The position numbers and the translations under genes are program-made. This document shows, piece after piece, positions 9,093 to 18,616 of a stretch of DNA of 64,000 nt. The notes under the pieces were generated by a model. That model saw only the letters and a program-made list of their open reading frames with translations. It ran no database searches and had not been told where the DNA came from. Within the stretch, counting starts at the first letter, position 1; every line of letters starts with the position of its first letter. The DNA comes from an uncultured Kiloniellaceae bacterium (lineage in GTDB: Bacteria > Pseudomonadota > Alphaproteobacteria > Kiloniellales > Kiloniellaceae), in assembly GCA_947500035.1 (NCBI GenBank), contig CANMQP010000024.1, positions 62,001 to 126,000 of the forward strand. Reading direction: 5' to 3'.

Positions 9093-9966
9093 AGAGCCTG
9101 TGTGGGAAGTTGCGTATTGATTGGTCATGGCTCAATTTTACCGTCCTGATTTTTTGGAGTTCAGAATGGCGAGCAGCAGTTATCCGACCGATTTGAGTGA
9201 TGCACAGTGGGCGTTAATCGAACCTTATATTCCAGCAGCGCGGCCTGGTGGTCGGCCTAGGCGCGTGAATATCCGCCGCGTTGTTGACGCCATTTTCTAT
9301 CTCCTACGTTCCGGCTGTCAGTGGCGCATGCTTCCGAACGACTTTCCTGCCTGGGGAACGGTCTGGTGGTACTTCCGTCGTTGGCAGACTGACGGGGTCT
9401 GGGTCGGTCTTCACCGGGCGTTGCACCGGCAGGCTCGTCTGAAGGCGGGACGTGAAGCTGAACCAAGCGTCGTTATCATGGACAGCCAGTCGGTCAAGAC
9501 TACGGAAAAAGGTGGATTCGTGGGTTCGACGGTCACAAGCGGGTGAAGGGCCGCAAGCGCCAACTCCTTGTTTATACGCTTGGTTTTCCTGTTGCCTGCC
9601 GGGTTGAACCTGCGAACATGTTGGATCGTAAGGCCGCGGGGTATCTCGTTGGAGGCTTGCCGTTGCTCTGGCCAAGGATCAAGACAGTTTTTGCCGACGC
9701 CGGCTACGAAAGCAAGAAGCTGACGGAATTTATCAAGGAGCAAACCGGCTGGGACCTGAAGATCGTCAAACGAAGCGAGCCTGAATTCGTGATCGTCGGT
9801 TTGAACTGGATCGTTGAACGCATCTTCGCTTGGCTCGGACGAGAGCGGCGGCTGTCAAAAGACTACGAGGCGATGCTCCAAACATCCGAAACCCTCATAG
9901 ATATCACCGCCTGCAAGATCATGATGAGAAGATTGACCCGATAAACCGACTTCCCACACAGGCTCT
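9093..9966 (+). mobile_element. IS5-family (IS1031-group) insertion sequence, apparently intact
   Basis: Perfect 18-bp inverted ends: AGAGCCTGTGTGGGAAGT at 9093-9110 and its complement at 9949-9966. Total 874 bp. The bases next to the ends (TCA left, TAA right) fit the TNA targets used by this group but differ from each other, so one side may have been rearranged. It abuts the left side of the tniABQ module. Confidence 0.85.
9166..9944 (+). CDS. IS5-family transposase made by -1 frameshifting of two frames
   Basis: Frame A (9166-9546) starts MASSSYPTDLSDAQWALIEP and carries the first DDE Asp (VVIMDSQSVKT). Frame B continues as GFDGHKRVKGRKRQLLVYTL and holds the second Asp (VFADAGYESKK) and the Glu (VERIFAWLGRERRLSKDYE). 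The frames meet at GAAAAAG (9505-9511), where a one-base backward slip joins TEK to RWIRGFDG. IS5-family elements use such programmed slippage, so the gene is probably functional and not mutated. Confidence 0.8.
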
Positions 9967-10012
9967 AAACGCTTTGTCTAAGGCCCTAGTCCTATTGTGT
10001 GGGACCTTACCC

Positions 10013-10112
10013 GGTTCTGTAGCAAAGTTGCTCAGAGCCACAAAATGTAGTGGGTTCCGGTCGCCTGTTTCATACCGCCCCTTGTGGAGGGAGAAAACTT
10101 TGCGACAGAACC
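10013..10112. repeat. About 100-bp MITE-like element with IS6-type ends (copy 1)
   Basis: The ends are near-perfect inverted repeats (GGTTCTGTAGCAAAGTT at 10013-10029, AACTTTGCGACAGAACC at 10096-10112, one mismatch in 17). They resemble IS6-family termini (ggn-CTGTtGCAAA). There is no room for a transposase. A diverged second copy lies in the opposite orientation at 42610-42710. No 8-bp target repeat is seen. Confidence 0.65.
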
Positions 10113-10161
10113 ATCACCAGTCCTCAATCGGTAAAAGCGACGGCTCAAAACCGGTGAATTC

Positions 10162-11805
10162 ATGTCCGATTCGAAAAATAGCCTCTCGCCAGAGTTGTCA
10201 GCTGAAGCAGTCCGGCGAGCCGATGTGCTACGTCCACTGCTTGAACGAAAGAACAAGTGGGGTCAGCGCTCCCCCGCTATCAAAGCTGCAGCAACCGAGC
10301 TCGGGGTAAGCTGCACGACGGTATGGAGGTGGCTATGCAAGCTTGAAAGCGCTGGGCGCGCATCGACTCTTGCTCCCGGCACAACAGGACCTCAACGCGG
10401 TACCAAAAGGCTGCCTCCAGAAGTCGAGAAAATTGTCGAGCAAGAAATTCAGCGAACCTGGCTCAAACCAGAGCGTCCCAGTTTGGCGCGACTTCAAAGG
10501 GCCATCGCAGCAAGCTGCCACAACGCGGGTCTTAAGCCACCAAACTGGCGCACAGTGAAGAACCGGGTGATGACATTGGATGCAAAGCTTGTACTTAGAA
10601 AACGGGAGGGTTCTTCCGTGGTGCGGCAAAAGCTACGCCCTGTGACATCAACTTTCACTGTGACTCGACCTCTCGAATGTCTCCAGATAGATCATACACC
10701 AGTCGATGTGATGGTCGTCGATGAGGACAATCGTGCACCTCTCAAAAGACCTTGGTTGACTATAGCATTAGATGTTCGCACACGTTGCGTTGCAGGCTTT
10801 TACCTCTCTCTCGACCCTCCCTCAACAACATCGGTTGCCCTGTGTCTTACTCGAGCGGTCTCTGACAAGTCAGAGTGGCTTACAGAGCTCGGAGTCAACG
10901 TTAATTGGCCTATCCGAGGTATCCCGGAGAAGATCCACGCCGATAATGCTGCCGAGTTTCATAGCAAAGCCTTTACAACAGCTTGTCGCGATTGGGGAAT
11001 CAAAGTCGTTTGGCGTCCTGTTGGACGCCCAGAGTTCGGTGGTCATGTTGAACGCTTGATCGGAACCACCATGGGAGCAGTTCACGTTCTGCCAGGAACA
11101 ACCTTCTCCTCCGTGACTGAGCGAGGTGATTACGACAGTGCTGCCAGGGCCACCATGACAATGATGGAATTGGAGCGATGGATAGCCTTGCAAATCGGAG
11201 GAAGGTACCACAACGAAGTTCATAAAAGTCTGAACCGCCCTCCTCTCGCCCTCTGGAACGAACTCGAGGATCAAGCGCGATGGCGAATGCCAGAATCTTC
11301 AGATGATTTTCTGCTCTGCTTTTTACCCGAAGAAAAACGCAAGCTCCGCCGGGACGGCATTAGTCTGTTTCGAATCAGATACTGGTCAGATGCCTTAACC
11401 GCGGATCTAGGTCGGACAACGGAGCCTCTCACTGTGAAGTACGATCCTAGAGATCTTTCAAAGGTATGGGTGCGCCGTCCAACAGGAAACTTCGTAGAGG
11501 CCAGATATCGCGACCTTTCTCGACCTTCAATTTCGATTTGGGAACAACGTGCCGCCGTCCGTCGCTTACGCGCCATTGGGAAAAATGAAGCCAGAGAAGA
11601 TACGATATTCTCGGCCATAAACGAGCAAAGACGAATTGAGGACAATGCAAAGCGCAGTTCCACTCAGGCACGACGAGCGGCAGCAAGACGCCCCAAGGCC
11701 TCAAAACCGAAAAAAGAGCCCGATGAGCACAGCTATAGGCTTCCATCCATCGATACGACTAATACCGACCTGCCCATTTATCCCGTAGAGGTATGGGATG
11801 ATTGA
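10162..11805 (+). CDS. tniA: TniA-type DDE transposase (Tn402/Tn5053/Tn7-TnsB-like)
   Basis: A 547-residue Mu/retroviral-type integrase. The N-terminal helix-turn-helix region (about 40-75, GVSCTTVWRWLCKLE) is followed by the RNase-H-fold core with catalytic Asp in QIDHTPVDV, Asp in HADNAAEF and Glu in GGHVERLIG, then a Mu-type C-terminal barrel and a basic Arg/Lys-rich tail. It cuts and joins transposon ends together with the ATPase TniB and the target selector TniQ. The stop overlaps the tniB start by 8 bases. Length fits TniA (about 560). No resolvase gene of this element is present. Confidence 0.88.
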   Translation: MSDSKNSLSPELSAEAVRRADVLRPLLERKNKWGQRSPAIKAAATELGVSCTTVWRWLCKLESAGRASTLAPGTTGPQRGTKRLPPEVEKIVEQEIQRTWLKPERPSLARLQRAIAASCHNAGLKPPNWRTVKNRVMTLDAKLVLRKREGSSVVRQKLRPVTSTFTVTRPLECLQIDHTPVDVMVVDEDNRAPLKRPWLTIALDVRTRCVAGFYLSLDPPSTTSVALCLTRAVSDKSEWLTELGVNVNWPIRGIPEKIHADNAAEFHSKAFTTACRDWGIKVVWRPVGRPEFGGHVERLIGTTMGAVHVLPGTTFSSVTERGDYDSAARATMTMMELERWIALQIGGRYHNEVHKSLNRPPLALWNELEDQARWRMPESSDDFLLCFLPEEKRKLRRDGISLFRIRYWSDALTADLGRTTEPLTVKYDPRDLSKVWVRRPTGNFVEARYRDLSRPSISIWEQRAAVRRLRAIGKNEAREDTIFSAINEQRRIEDNAKRSSTQARRAAARRPKASKPKKEPDEHSYRLPSIDTTNTDLPIYPVEVWDD

Positions 11806-12709
11806 GGACATTGTAGTCGACAAACCCACAACACCACTTGTTGACCACCCCGATATCGAACGTGTCCGTTGGATGCTTTCGGATCGTTGGATCGGTTTTC
11901 CCCGCGCCGACGCAGGTTTAGCACGGATGCGGGGTCTTTTGGACCATCCCCGGCGGACTCGCATGCCGGGTCTCCTGATCTATGGCGATAGCGGCATGGG
12001 AAAAACCATGTTGGCTGAGAAACTCAAAAGAGAAACCCCTCCCTGGTTCGACGCCGAATCAGGGATAGAGCGGCACTCGGTTATTGTCATACAAACGCCC
12101 CCATCACCAGATGAGAAACGCCTCTACTTGCACATTCTAGGTGCAATTGGCGCCCCAATTCGACCCTACTCCACTTTGGGCGAGCTTGAGGTGAAGGTTA
12201 TCGTTCTTCTCAGAGAATTAGGTGTGCGGATGCTCGTTATGGACGAAGTCCACAACATGCTGGCCGGCAGCTACCGGGAGCAGCGACGTTTCCTGAACGT
12301 CCTTCGCTTTCTGAGCAATGAACTAAAGCTACCACTTGTCTGTTTAGGTGTCGCCGAGGCACGAGACGCGATACGAGGTGATATCCAACTTGCACGACGT
12401 TTCGACGAGTATCATTTAGCTACCTGGTCCGCCGATCCCGAGTTTGCGGCATTGATGAAAACGATCATGCAGGCCCTACCACTCCGGCGACCATCGGCTC
12501 TGACCGCAAAAGCACTGCGGCACGCCTTGAGCGCCACCGGTGGCGTGACATCGCTGATCTTTAGAATGTTCAGCGAGCTTGCTATTTCAGCCATCAACTC
12601 AGGGGAAGAATCACTTAGCTCGGAGGCTGTCTTGAACTGGCGACCAGGTACTTTCAAAGTGCATTTTTCCACCCATGAAGCTTGGCACAGTGAAACAGCC
12701 AGGGTCTGA
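11798..12709 (+). CDS. tniB: TniB-type AAA+ ATPase, transposition regulator
   Basis: A 303-residue ATPase with Walker A GDSGMGKTMLAEKL (about residues 65-78) and Walker B RMLVMDEVHNMLAG (about 145-158). It is the TnsC/MuB-like partner that activates TniA and directs it to target DNA. It starts within the last codons of tniA and is followed after 5 bases by tniQ, giving the standard tniA-tniB-tniQ operon. Confidence 0.87.
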   Translation: MIEDIVVDKPTTPLVDHPDIERVRWMLSDRWIGFPRADAGLARMRGLLDHPRRTRMPGLLIYGDSGMGKTMLAEKLKRETPPWFDAESGIERHSVIVIQTPPSPDEKRLYLHILGAIGAPIRPYSTLGELEVKVIVLLRELGVRMLVMDEVHNMLAGSYREQRRFLNVLRFLSNELKLPLVCLGVAEARDAIRGDIQLARRFDEYHLATWSADPEFAALMKTIMQALPLRRPSALTAKALRHALSATGGVTSLIFRMFSELAISAINSGEESLSSEAVLNWRPGTFKVHFSTHEAWHSETARV

Positions 12710-12714
12710 ACAAC

Positions 12715-13274
12715 GTGCAAGCCCTGCCTATCGTTCCTCCGCCAGCGGCGGATGAGATCCTATCGTCCTGGGTTGCCCGCGTGGCAGCTGCTCATCATTT
12801 GCGACCAACCGACCTCCTTTGCTGGATTGGTGCGCAGTATAAGAATCATCGGGACCTTGATCTGACAATCGACAACTTGTCGGCCACCAGACTTGCCAAA
12901 GCCTTTCGGACAAGCCCTGAACACATTGTTTCCATGACGCACACAGATCTCCCAACACGTGCGCGACCATTCGCTCGAGCCGGACATCGCATCTACGCTT
13001 GCTCTTTCTGTTTCCAGAATAACAGCGACAGACAGAACAGCCCGGTGCTGAAATCGTGGACGCTTTGGTGGGAACGGAACTGCACGACCTGCGGGAGGAC
13101 GCTCGCAGCGGATGACCTCTCTCAAGCTTTCCCCGAATTGCCTCGGCGCGTGTACCGACGGATCGACTGTTGGGCCAACGAAGGGGCAACTGTCCTCCAA
13201 AAATGGGCGATAGAAAACAGATGCCTCGACACATCCATCGAAATGTCATCATTTTTGAAGCTGACGCTCAGATT
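12715..13274 (+). pseudogene. tniQ: TniQ-family protein, truncated by the Tn3-family transposon
   Basis: Starts at GTG 12715. The N terminus (LPIVPPPAADEILSSWVARV) is the TniQ domain, followed by zinc-knuckle pairs (YACSFCFQ and RNCTTCGRT). The family sequence stops near residue 187, at the first base of the Tn3 inverted repeat (13275); the frame runs on to 13383 only by reading through transposon DNA. Complete TniQ proteins are about 400 residues. The missing half is not found beyond the right end of the Tn3 element, so the module has probably lost target selection. Confidence 0.85.
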
Positions 13275-13312
13275 GGGGTCTGTTCCGGTAGGGGGCAGGA
13301 TCGTACGTTTAG
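13275..13312 (+). repeat. Left terminal inverted repeat of the Tn3-family transposon
   Basis: Begins GGGGTCTGTTCCGGTAGGGG. It matches the right end (18579-18616, opposite strand) over the first 35 bases with a single difference at base 9 (T versus C). GGGG plus a 38-bp length is the Tn3-family hallmark. Confidence 0.9.
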
Positions 13313-13428
13313 CGCAACCGGACATTCAGATAACATGCAGCGAACTCCCGGAGGGAGCCCATATTGCAGTTTTTCTGCGTTGAAGCGAAGGTCGGCTTTA
13401 GGGGCGAGACAACAAGGATAATCAGAGC

Positions 13429-14052
13429 ATGTTAGAACTATTCGCGACAACTTTCGTTGCTGGATTGCTATACGTCTTTATCCCCGGACCGGCGACCCTG
13501 GCGGCACTCAGCCTCTCTGCGGGTCGCGGACGCATGGCTTGCGCAACCTTCCTTACCTGTCACCTTCTTGGTGATCTGGCTTGGACGATCCTTGCAATTT
13601 CAGCCATCATCGGTGTCTCACAAGCTGGCCCTTTGCTCTTCGATGTTTTGGGACTAGCCTGTGGTGTTTATCTCATTTGGCTTGGGGTAAAGGCACTTCG
13701 CAGTCAGAGTTCGAATGCGGGCGCTATAGTTGATGTCCCATGGAGATCAGGGCTCATTTTCGGGTTCACAAACCCCAAAGCCTACCCATTTGCGCTTGCG
13801 ATGTTCACGGCTGTTTTCGCTCGATTTGAAGAAGCGATGACGTTTCAGAACGCTTTTTCGCTAGTCCTGGCCGCGTTTCTTGGGTTCTGCGTCGCAACGC
13901 TCGGCGTCGTGTTTTGGACCGGACTTCCAGTAACAAGACGCATATTTGCGCGGCACAGCCGCTTCATCACGCGGGCTATCGGAATTGTGTTTATTGCGGC
14001 TGGTGCCAAGTCCATCAGTGTGTCTGTCACAAACATCAGACTTCGGGCATGA
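13429..14052 (+). CDS. LysE/RhtB-family amino-acid exporter
   Basis: A 207-residue inner-membrane protein with about six hydrophobic helices. The family signature is present near the N terminus (FIPGPATLAALSLSAGRG, the GPxxxxxxxxxxxxG motif) and in the middle (GFTNPKAYPFALAMFTAVF, the NPKA motif). Such proteins export amino acids, related metabolites or analogues. It is a passenger of the Tn3-family element, 120 bases inside the left repeat, and convergent with a second exporter of the same family. Substrate unknown. Confidence 0.82.
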   Translation: MLELFATTFVAGLLYVFIPGPATLAALSLSAGRGRMACATFLTCHLLGDLAWTILAISAIIGVSQAGPLLFDVLGLACGVYLIWLGVKALRSQSSNAGAIVDVPWRSGLIFGFTNPKAYPFALAMFTAVFARFEEAMTFQNAFSLVLAAFLGFCVATLGVVFWTGLPVTRRIFARHSRFITRAIGIVFIAAGAKSISVSVTNIRLRA

Positions 14053-14108
14053 CTTCTGGTTTTTTTGGCAGTCCGTGCACCCTTCCGCTCAAGTGCTATT
14101 GAGGCAGG

Positions 14109-14744
14109 TCAGACCGAAGATCGCCGCAACGTAAGAGTGGCTAATCCCATGCCGATCAGAATACTGCCGCTGACACGTTTGAACCAAGCAACGATAGAAG
14201 GACGCCGGATTACGCCCCGCATCCGACCGGCAAGCCGCGCATAGAAAAAGGCATTCAGCCAGGCTAGGCAGGTGAAGGTAGCAATGGCTGCAACAAACTG
14301 GGGCATCAGTGGCGAAGCAGTATTGATAAACTGGGGCACAAACGCGATGAAGAACGCGATGGGCTTGGGGTTCAAGGCGGTCACTGCAAAACACTGGCGG
14401 AATATCCGGTGTGAACTTATACGCGGTCCAGCTGTTTGGGCCTCCTGGATACCTCCACTGGCCGATTGAATTGTTCGAATACCCAGCCAAATGAGATAAG
14501 CCGCCCCAACCCATTTGAACACTAAGAAGATTTCCGCCGAGGCCATCATCAAAGCACCTAGGCCCGCCAATGAGACCGTCATCGCAATGAAGTCCCCCAA
14601 TGCAACACCAGATGCAGCAACCGATGCAACGCGCGGCCCACTCGAAAGGCCCAGCGTGATCACGAGAAGGATCGTCGGGCCAATCGGGAAGATCAAAAAG
14701 ACCGTAGATGCGGCCAAGAACGCAAGCCAAGTTTCAAATGTCAT
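14109..14744 (-). CDS. LysE/RhtB-family amino-acid exporter
   Basis: A 211-residue membrane protein with the LysE signatures FPIGPTILLVITLGLSSG near the N terminus and LNPKPIAFFIAFVPQFI in the middle. It differs clearly from its neighbour, so the pair is not a recent duplication. The gene is convergent with the other exporter (57 bases between the ends), so each has its own promoter. Homoserine, threonine or toxic analogues are usual substrates; none can be assigned here. Confidence 0.82.
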   Translation of the reverse strand: MTFETWLAFLAASTVFLIFPIGPTILLVITLGLSSGPRVASVAASGVALGDFIAMTVSLAGLGALMMASAEIFLVFKWVGAAYLIWLGIRTIQSASGGIQEAQTAGPRISSHRIFRQCFAVTALNPKPIAFFIAFVPQFINTASPLMPQFVAAIATFTCLAWLNAFFYARLAGRMRGVIRRPSIVAWFKRVSGSILIGMGLATLTLRRSSV

Positions 14745-14942
14745 TTTTTATGCTCCGAGCCAGATCGCGTTCGCTGCCCACAAGTCAACATGATTGTGCT
14801 CCTCATTCATACAAGTGCATTACCTAGGCCAACAGCGATCAGTATTGTCAATGGAATGCAGTTAAAAGCAGACCTTCGAGCGGCTAAGCAGAAAGATAAT
14901 AAAGTCCCGCATCTCTCCAATTCGAGCAAAGCGCAGCGAAGG

Positions 14943-15518
14943 TCAGGTTTGGTGCCGGTTGAGGGTCCTGTAGACGGTCGGGCGGGATACGGAAAAAACA
15001 TCCGCCAGATCGCTGATAGAATAATCGCCAGTGGCGTGCAATCGGCAGAGTTCGCGTTGTTGCTTGTCTGACAGCTTGGGTTGCTTCCCGCGCAGTTTGC
15101 CCTTGGCACGCGCAATCGCCATGCCTTCTCTAGTACGCATCCGGATGAGATCGGCTTCGAATTCGGCAAAGGTGGCGAGGATGTTGAAGAACATCTTTCC
15201 CATTGGATCGGTCGGATCATAGACGGATGCGCCGAGTGCGAGCTTTACGCCCTTTTTCTGAAGCTGATCGGCTATGGCACGGGCATCAGGAACTGATCGG
15301 GCTAGCCGGTCGAGCTTGGGAACGACAAGCGTATCGCCTTCTCGCCCAGCAGCAATGGCCTGATCCAGACCAGGGCGTGCGCGATTGGTGCCGGTCAAGC
15401 CATGATCGGTATAGATGCGATCCGGTGCCACGCCGAGACTTTCCAATGCTTGTTTCTGCGCGGTGAGGTCCTGGCTGTCGGTGGAGCAGCGGGCATATCC
15501 AATAAGCGTGGTGGTCAT
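14943..15518 (-). CDS. tnpR: Serine resolvase of the Tn3-family transposon
   Basis: A small serine recombinase of 191 residues. The catalytic Ser lies in the N-terminal LIGYARCSTDSQDL, the Arg-rich active-site segments include VPKLDRLARSVPDA, and the C-terminal helix-turn-helix (YSISDLADVFSVSRPTVYRT) binds res. It resolves cointegrates made by TnpA. I chose ATG 15518 over an in-frame codon 30 bases upstream because MTTTLIGYARCS is the normal start. It is divergent from tnpA, with the res region between. Confidence 0.9.
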   Translation of the reverse strand: MTTTLIGYARCSTDSQDLTAQKQALESLGVAPDRIYTDHGLTGTNRARPGLDQAIAAGREGDTLVVPKLDRLARSVPDARAIADQLQKKGVKLALGASVYDPTDPMGKMFFNILATFAEFEADLIRMRTREGMAIARAKGKLRGKQPKLSDKQQRELCRLHATGDYSISDLADVFSVSRPTVYRTLNRHQT

Positions 15519-15681
15519 AGCCGAACTGTACGAATACGGCCCCTTCATTGCAATTTATATCGTACCATCTATATGAGACACTCTTTGAGCCAGTTTTGTT
15601 GAAGGGATGCGTCGGTGGATAATCGTACGCTGACCGATCCTCTTACGGACACTTATTCAACGCCATTTGGGAACAGCATCC
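15519..15681. promoter_or_regulatory. Intergenic res/promoter region between tnpR and tnpA
   Basis: 163 bases separate the two divergent transposition genes. In Tn3-family elements with this layout the three resolvase-binding subsites and both promoters lie here. The stretch is AT-richer than its surroundings around 15540-15600. I cannot place the crossover subsite with confidence. Confidence 0.5.
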
Positions 15682-18573
15682 ATGCCAAGACGGTCCATAC
15701 TGACCGACCGACAGCGTTCGGCACTCTTTGACTTACCCACGGATGACGCCGAGCTCCTGCAGCACTACACACTCGCCGATGACGACATCGAGCATATCCG
15801 TGGGCGGCGGAAGGCAGAAAATCGGCTTGGCTTTGCCTTGCAGCTTTGCGCCTTCAGATATCCGGGTCGCCTGTTGATCCCTGGCGAAACAATTCCTCTG
15901 GAAGTCAGTCGATTCATTGCTGCCCAGCTTGGTATGAATCCAGAAGATCTTGAAAACTACGCGATACGTGAGGAGACGCGACGCGATCATTTGGTAGAAC
16001 TGCGCGCCATCTACGACTTCAGGATGTTCTCTGGTCGCGGCGCGCGCGACTTGAAGGTATGGCTTGAACATGAAGCTGAAACAGCGCGATCAAATGAGGA
16101 TTTAGCACGCCGTTTTATCGATGAATGTCGGCGTACCCAAACCATTCTGCCCGGCGTGTCGGTTATTGAACGGCTATGTGCAGACGCACTGGTTGCAGCG
16201 GAGCGCCGGATCGAAAGCCGGATTGCCTCCAGGATCGATGATCAGGCCCGCGAAAGGTTGGATGCGCTGTTATTTGAGATGGTCGATGGCAACGTCAGTC
16301 GGTTTGTCTGGCTCCGCCGTTTCGAGATCGGTGGCAACTCGGCAGGTGCGTCCCGTTTATTGGACCGGTTGGAGTTTTTGCAGGAATTGGGCCTATCACC
16401 CGATGTTCTCACCGACGTGCCGCCGCATCGGATCACGCGCCTGCGCCGTCAGGGCGAACGATACTTCACAGACGGCCTGCGCGACATCAGCAGCGACCGT
16501 CGTTTGGCAATCGTCGCTGTCTGCGTCATTGAATGGAATGCGGCGATTGCCGATGCCGTTGTTGAAACCCACGATCGGATTGTCGGCAAGACATGGCGGG
16601 ACGCCAAGAAGCTGTGCGATGCCCGGATCAGCGATGCGAGGTCTGCGCTGCAGGAGACGCTGCGATCATTCAAATCTTTAGGTGCCGCTCTTCTGGAGGC
16701 CAAGGTTGATGGTGCATCTTTGGACGTAGCGACCGAAACGGCCTGCGGCTGGTCTCGGTTGGAAGGTATGGTAGCGACAGCAGCCGAACTGACCGATACG
16801 ATGGCTGCCGATCCCCTCGCTCATGTCGTGCAGGGCTATCACCGGTTCCGGCGGTACGCGCCGCGCATGCTGCGCGCGCTTGATATCCAAGGAGCCACAG
16901 TCGCGACACCGCTGTTGCAAGCAGTAAAGATTATCAATGATCATAAATGTGACATGCCGCGCCGGTGCGACTTTCTGCGCCGAAACGCGAAGTGGCACCG
17001 CCACCTCAACGCGCCGGAGGTTGACGATCACAGGCTTTGGGAAGTCGCAGTTCTGTTCCAGCTCCGTGACGCGTTCCGCTCTGGTGATATCTGGCTCGCC
17101 CATTCCCGCAGGTATGCTGATCTGAAACAGGCGCTTATAACGATTGAGACCGCGAAATCTTCACCACGTATTACCATGCCTTTCGAACCGGACATCTGGC
17201 TTGCTGATCGAAAGGCCCGTCTTGAGGATGGTCTGAAGCGATTAGCGAAAGCCGCCCGAAGGGGCGCGATACCCGGGGGATCAATCGAAAACGGCGTTCT
17301 TAAAGTTGACCGCTTGACAGCTGCAACGCCGCAAGACGCCCAGGATATGGTGCTTGATCTCTATGGCCGTCTGCCGTCGGCGCGGATTACCGATCTTCTC
17401 CAAGACGCGGACAATGACATCGGGTTCACCGAAGCCTTTACGCATCTGCGCACCGGTGCTCCTTGCGAAGACCAGATCGGACTTTTGAATGTGCTGCTGG
17501 CTGAAGGATTGAACCTGGGACTGAGCAAGATGGCTGAGGCCACCAGCTCCCACGACTACTTTCAACTTTCACGCCTCTCCCGGTGGCACATTGAAAGCGA
17601 TGCCATCAACAAGGCATTGGCAATGGTCATCGCAGCACAATCAAATCTGCCCATGGCCCAGTATTGGGGTGACGGCGTCACCGCATCCAGCGATGGACAG
17701 TTCTTCCCGTCGGCTCGTCATGGCGAGGCAATGAACCTGGTCAATGCCAAATATGGAACTGAGCCGGGCTTGAAGGCCTACACGCATGTCTCTGATCAGT
17801 TTGGGCCGTTCGCCACACAAAATATTCCTGCCACCGTCAATGAAGCGCCCTATATCCTGGATGGATTGCTGATGAACGAGACGGGCCGGAGTACCAAGGA
17901 ACAGTACGCCGACACTGGCGGCTTCACGGATCATGTGTTTGCCGTGACCGCGCTGCTGTCCTACCGTTTCATTCCACGCATCCGTGATCTGCCCTCAAAG
18001 CGGCTTTACCTCTTTGATCCCGCGGCTGCCCCAAAGGAACTACGCGGGCTGATCGGCGGGAAGATCAGGGAAAAGCTGATCGTAGAGAACTGGCCCGACA
18101 TTCTGCGTTCTGTCGCCACAATGGCAGCGGGCGTCATGCCGCCAAGCCAGCTCTTGAAAAAGTTCGCATCATATCCGCGCCAGCATGAACTTGCCCTCGC
18201 TCTGCGGGAGATCGGTAAGGTCGAACGGACATTGTTTATCATCGACTGGTTGCTAGACGCTGATATGCAACGTCGCGCTCAGATAGGATTGAACAAGGGT
18301 GAGGCTCATCACGCCTTGAAGAACGCGTTGCGTATTGGTCGTCAGGGCGAAATTCGTGATCGCACAGCAGAGGGACAGCACTACCGCATGGCTGGACTGA
18401 ACCTCCTCGCCGCCATCATCATTTACTGGAATACAAAGCACCTCGGACGCGCAGTCACCGCGCGAGATCGCGCAGGTCTCGACTGCTCGCCAGAACTGCT
18501 GTCACATATCTCGCCCCTCGGATGGGCACATATCCTATTCACTGGCGAATACAGATGGAAAAATCTCCGATAA
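15682..18573 (+). CDS. tnpA: Tn3-family transposase TnpA
   Basis: About 963 residues, the usual TnpA length. The N-terminal DUF4158-type region (RRSILTDRQRSALFDLPTDD) binds the terminal repeats; the C-terminal catalytic region includes YWGDGVTASSDGQFFP with an active-site Asp and the Glu-containing stretch near the end (EGQHYRMAGLNLLAAIIIYW). The final LSPLGWAHILFTGEYRW is the conserved Tn3 C terminus. I preferred ATG 15682 to an in-frame TTG at 15667. It is intact, so the element may still be mobile in trans. Confidence 0.92.
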   Translation: MPRRSILTDRQRSALFDLPTDDAELLQHYTLADDDIEHIRGRRKAENRLGFALQLCAFRYPGRLLIPGETIPLEVSRFIAAQLGMNPEDLENYAIREETRRDHLVELRAIYDFRMFSGRGARDLKVWLEHEAETARSNEDLARRFIDECRRTQTILPGVSVIERLCADALVAAERRIESRIASRIDDQARERLDALLFEMVDGNVSRFVWLRRFEIGGNSAGASRLLDRLEFLQELGLSPDVLTDVPPHRITRLRRQGERYFTDGLRDISSDRRLAIVAVCVIEWNAAIADAVVETHDRIVGKTWRDAKKLCDARISDARSALQETLRSFKSLGAALLEAKVDGASLDVATETACGWSRLEGMVATAAELTDTMAADPLAHVVQGYHRFRRYAPRMLRALDIQGATVATPLLQAVKIINDHKCDMPRRCDFLRRNAKWHRHLNAPEVDDHRLWEVAVLFQLRDAFRSGDIWLAHSRRYADLKQALITIETAKSSPRITMPFEPDIWLADRKARLEDGLKRLAKAARRGAIPGGSIENGVLKVDRLTAATPQDAQDMVLDLYGRLPSARITDLLQDADNDIGFTEAFTHLRTGAPCEDQIGLLNVLLAEGLNLGLSKMAEATSSHDYFQLSRLSRWHIESDAINKALAMVIAAQSNLPMAQYWGDGVTASSDGQFFPSARHGEAMNLVNAKYGTEPGLKAYTHVSDQFGPFATQNIPATVNEAPYILDGLLMNETGRSTKEQYADTGGFTDHVFAVTALLSYRFIPRIRDLPSKRLYLFDPAAAPKELRGLIGGKIREKLIVENWPDILRSVATMAAGVMPPSQLLKKFASYPRQHELALALREIGKVERTLFIIDWLLDADMQRRAQIGLNKGEAHHALKNALRIGRQGEIRDRTAEGQHYRMAGLNLLAAIIIYWNTKHLGRAVTARDRAGLDCSPELLSHISPLGWAHILFTGEYRWKNLR

Positions 18574-18578
18574 TTGAC

Positions 18579-18616
18579 CCTAACGTACGATCCTGCCCCC
18601 TACCGGAGCAGACCCC
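18579..18616 (-). repeat. Right terminal inverted repeat of the Tn3-family transposon
   Basis: On the minus strand it begins GGGGTCTGCTCCGGTAGGGG, the partner of the repeat at 13275. It starts a few bases after the tnpA stop, the usual arrangement. Confidence 0.9.

Larger units (their letters stand above)
13275..18616. mobile_element. Tn3-family transposon carrying two LysE/RhtB exporter genes
   Basis: A 5342-bp unit bounded by 38-bp inverted repeats that begin GGGGTCTG, with a transposase and resolvase at the right and two passenger exporters at the left. It lies inside tniQ. The five bases outside each end (AGATT left, ATGAA right) do not match, so the expected 5-bp target duplication is missing and the right flank is not tniQ sequence. 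This points to a deletion or recombination next to the right end after insertion. Confidence 0.88.

Noticed and set aside
10162..13274. Possible CRISPR-associated transposon because of TniA/TniB/TniQ
   Set aside because: No cas gene or CRISPR array anywhere in the window; layout and sizes fit a Tn402/Tn5053-like module.
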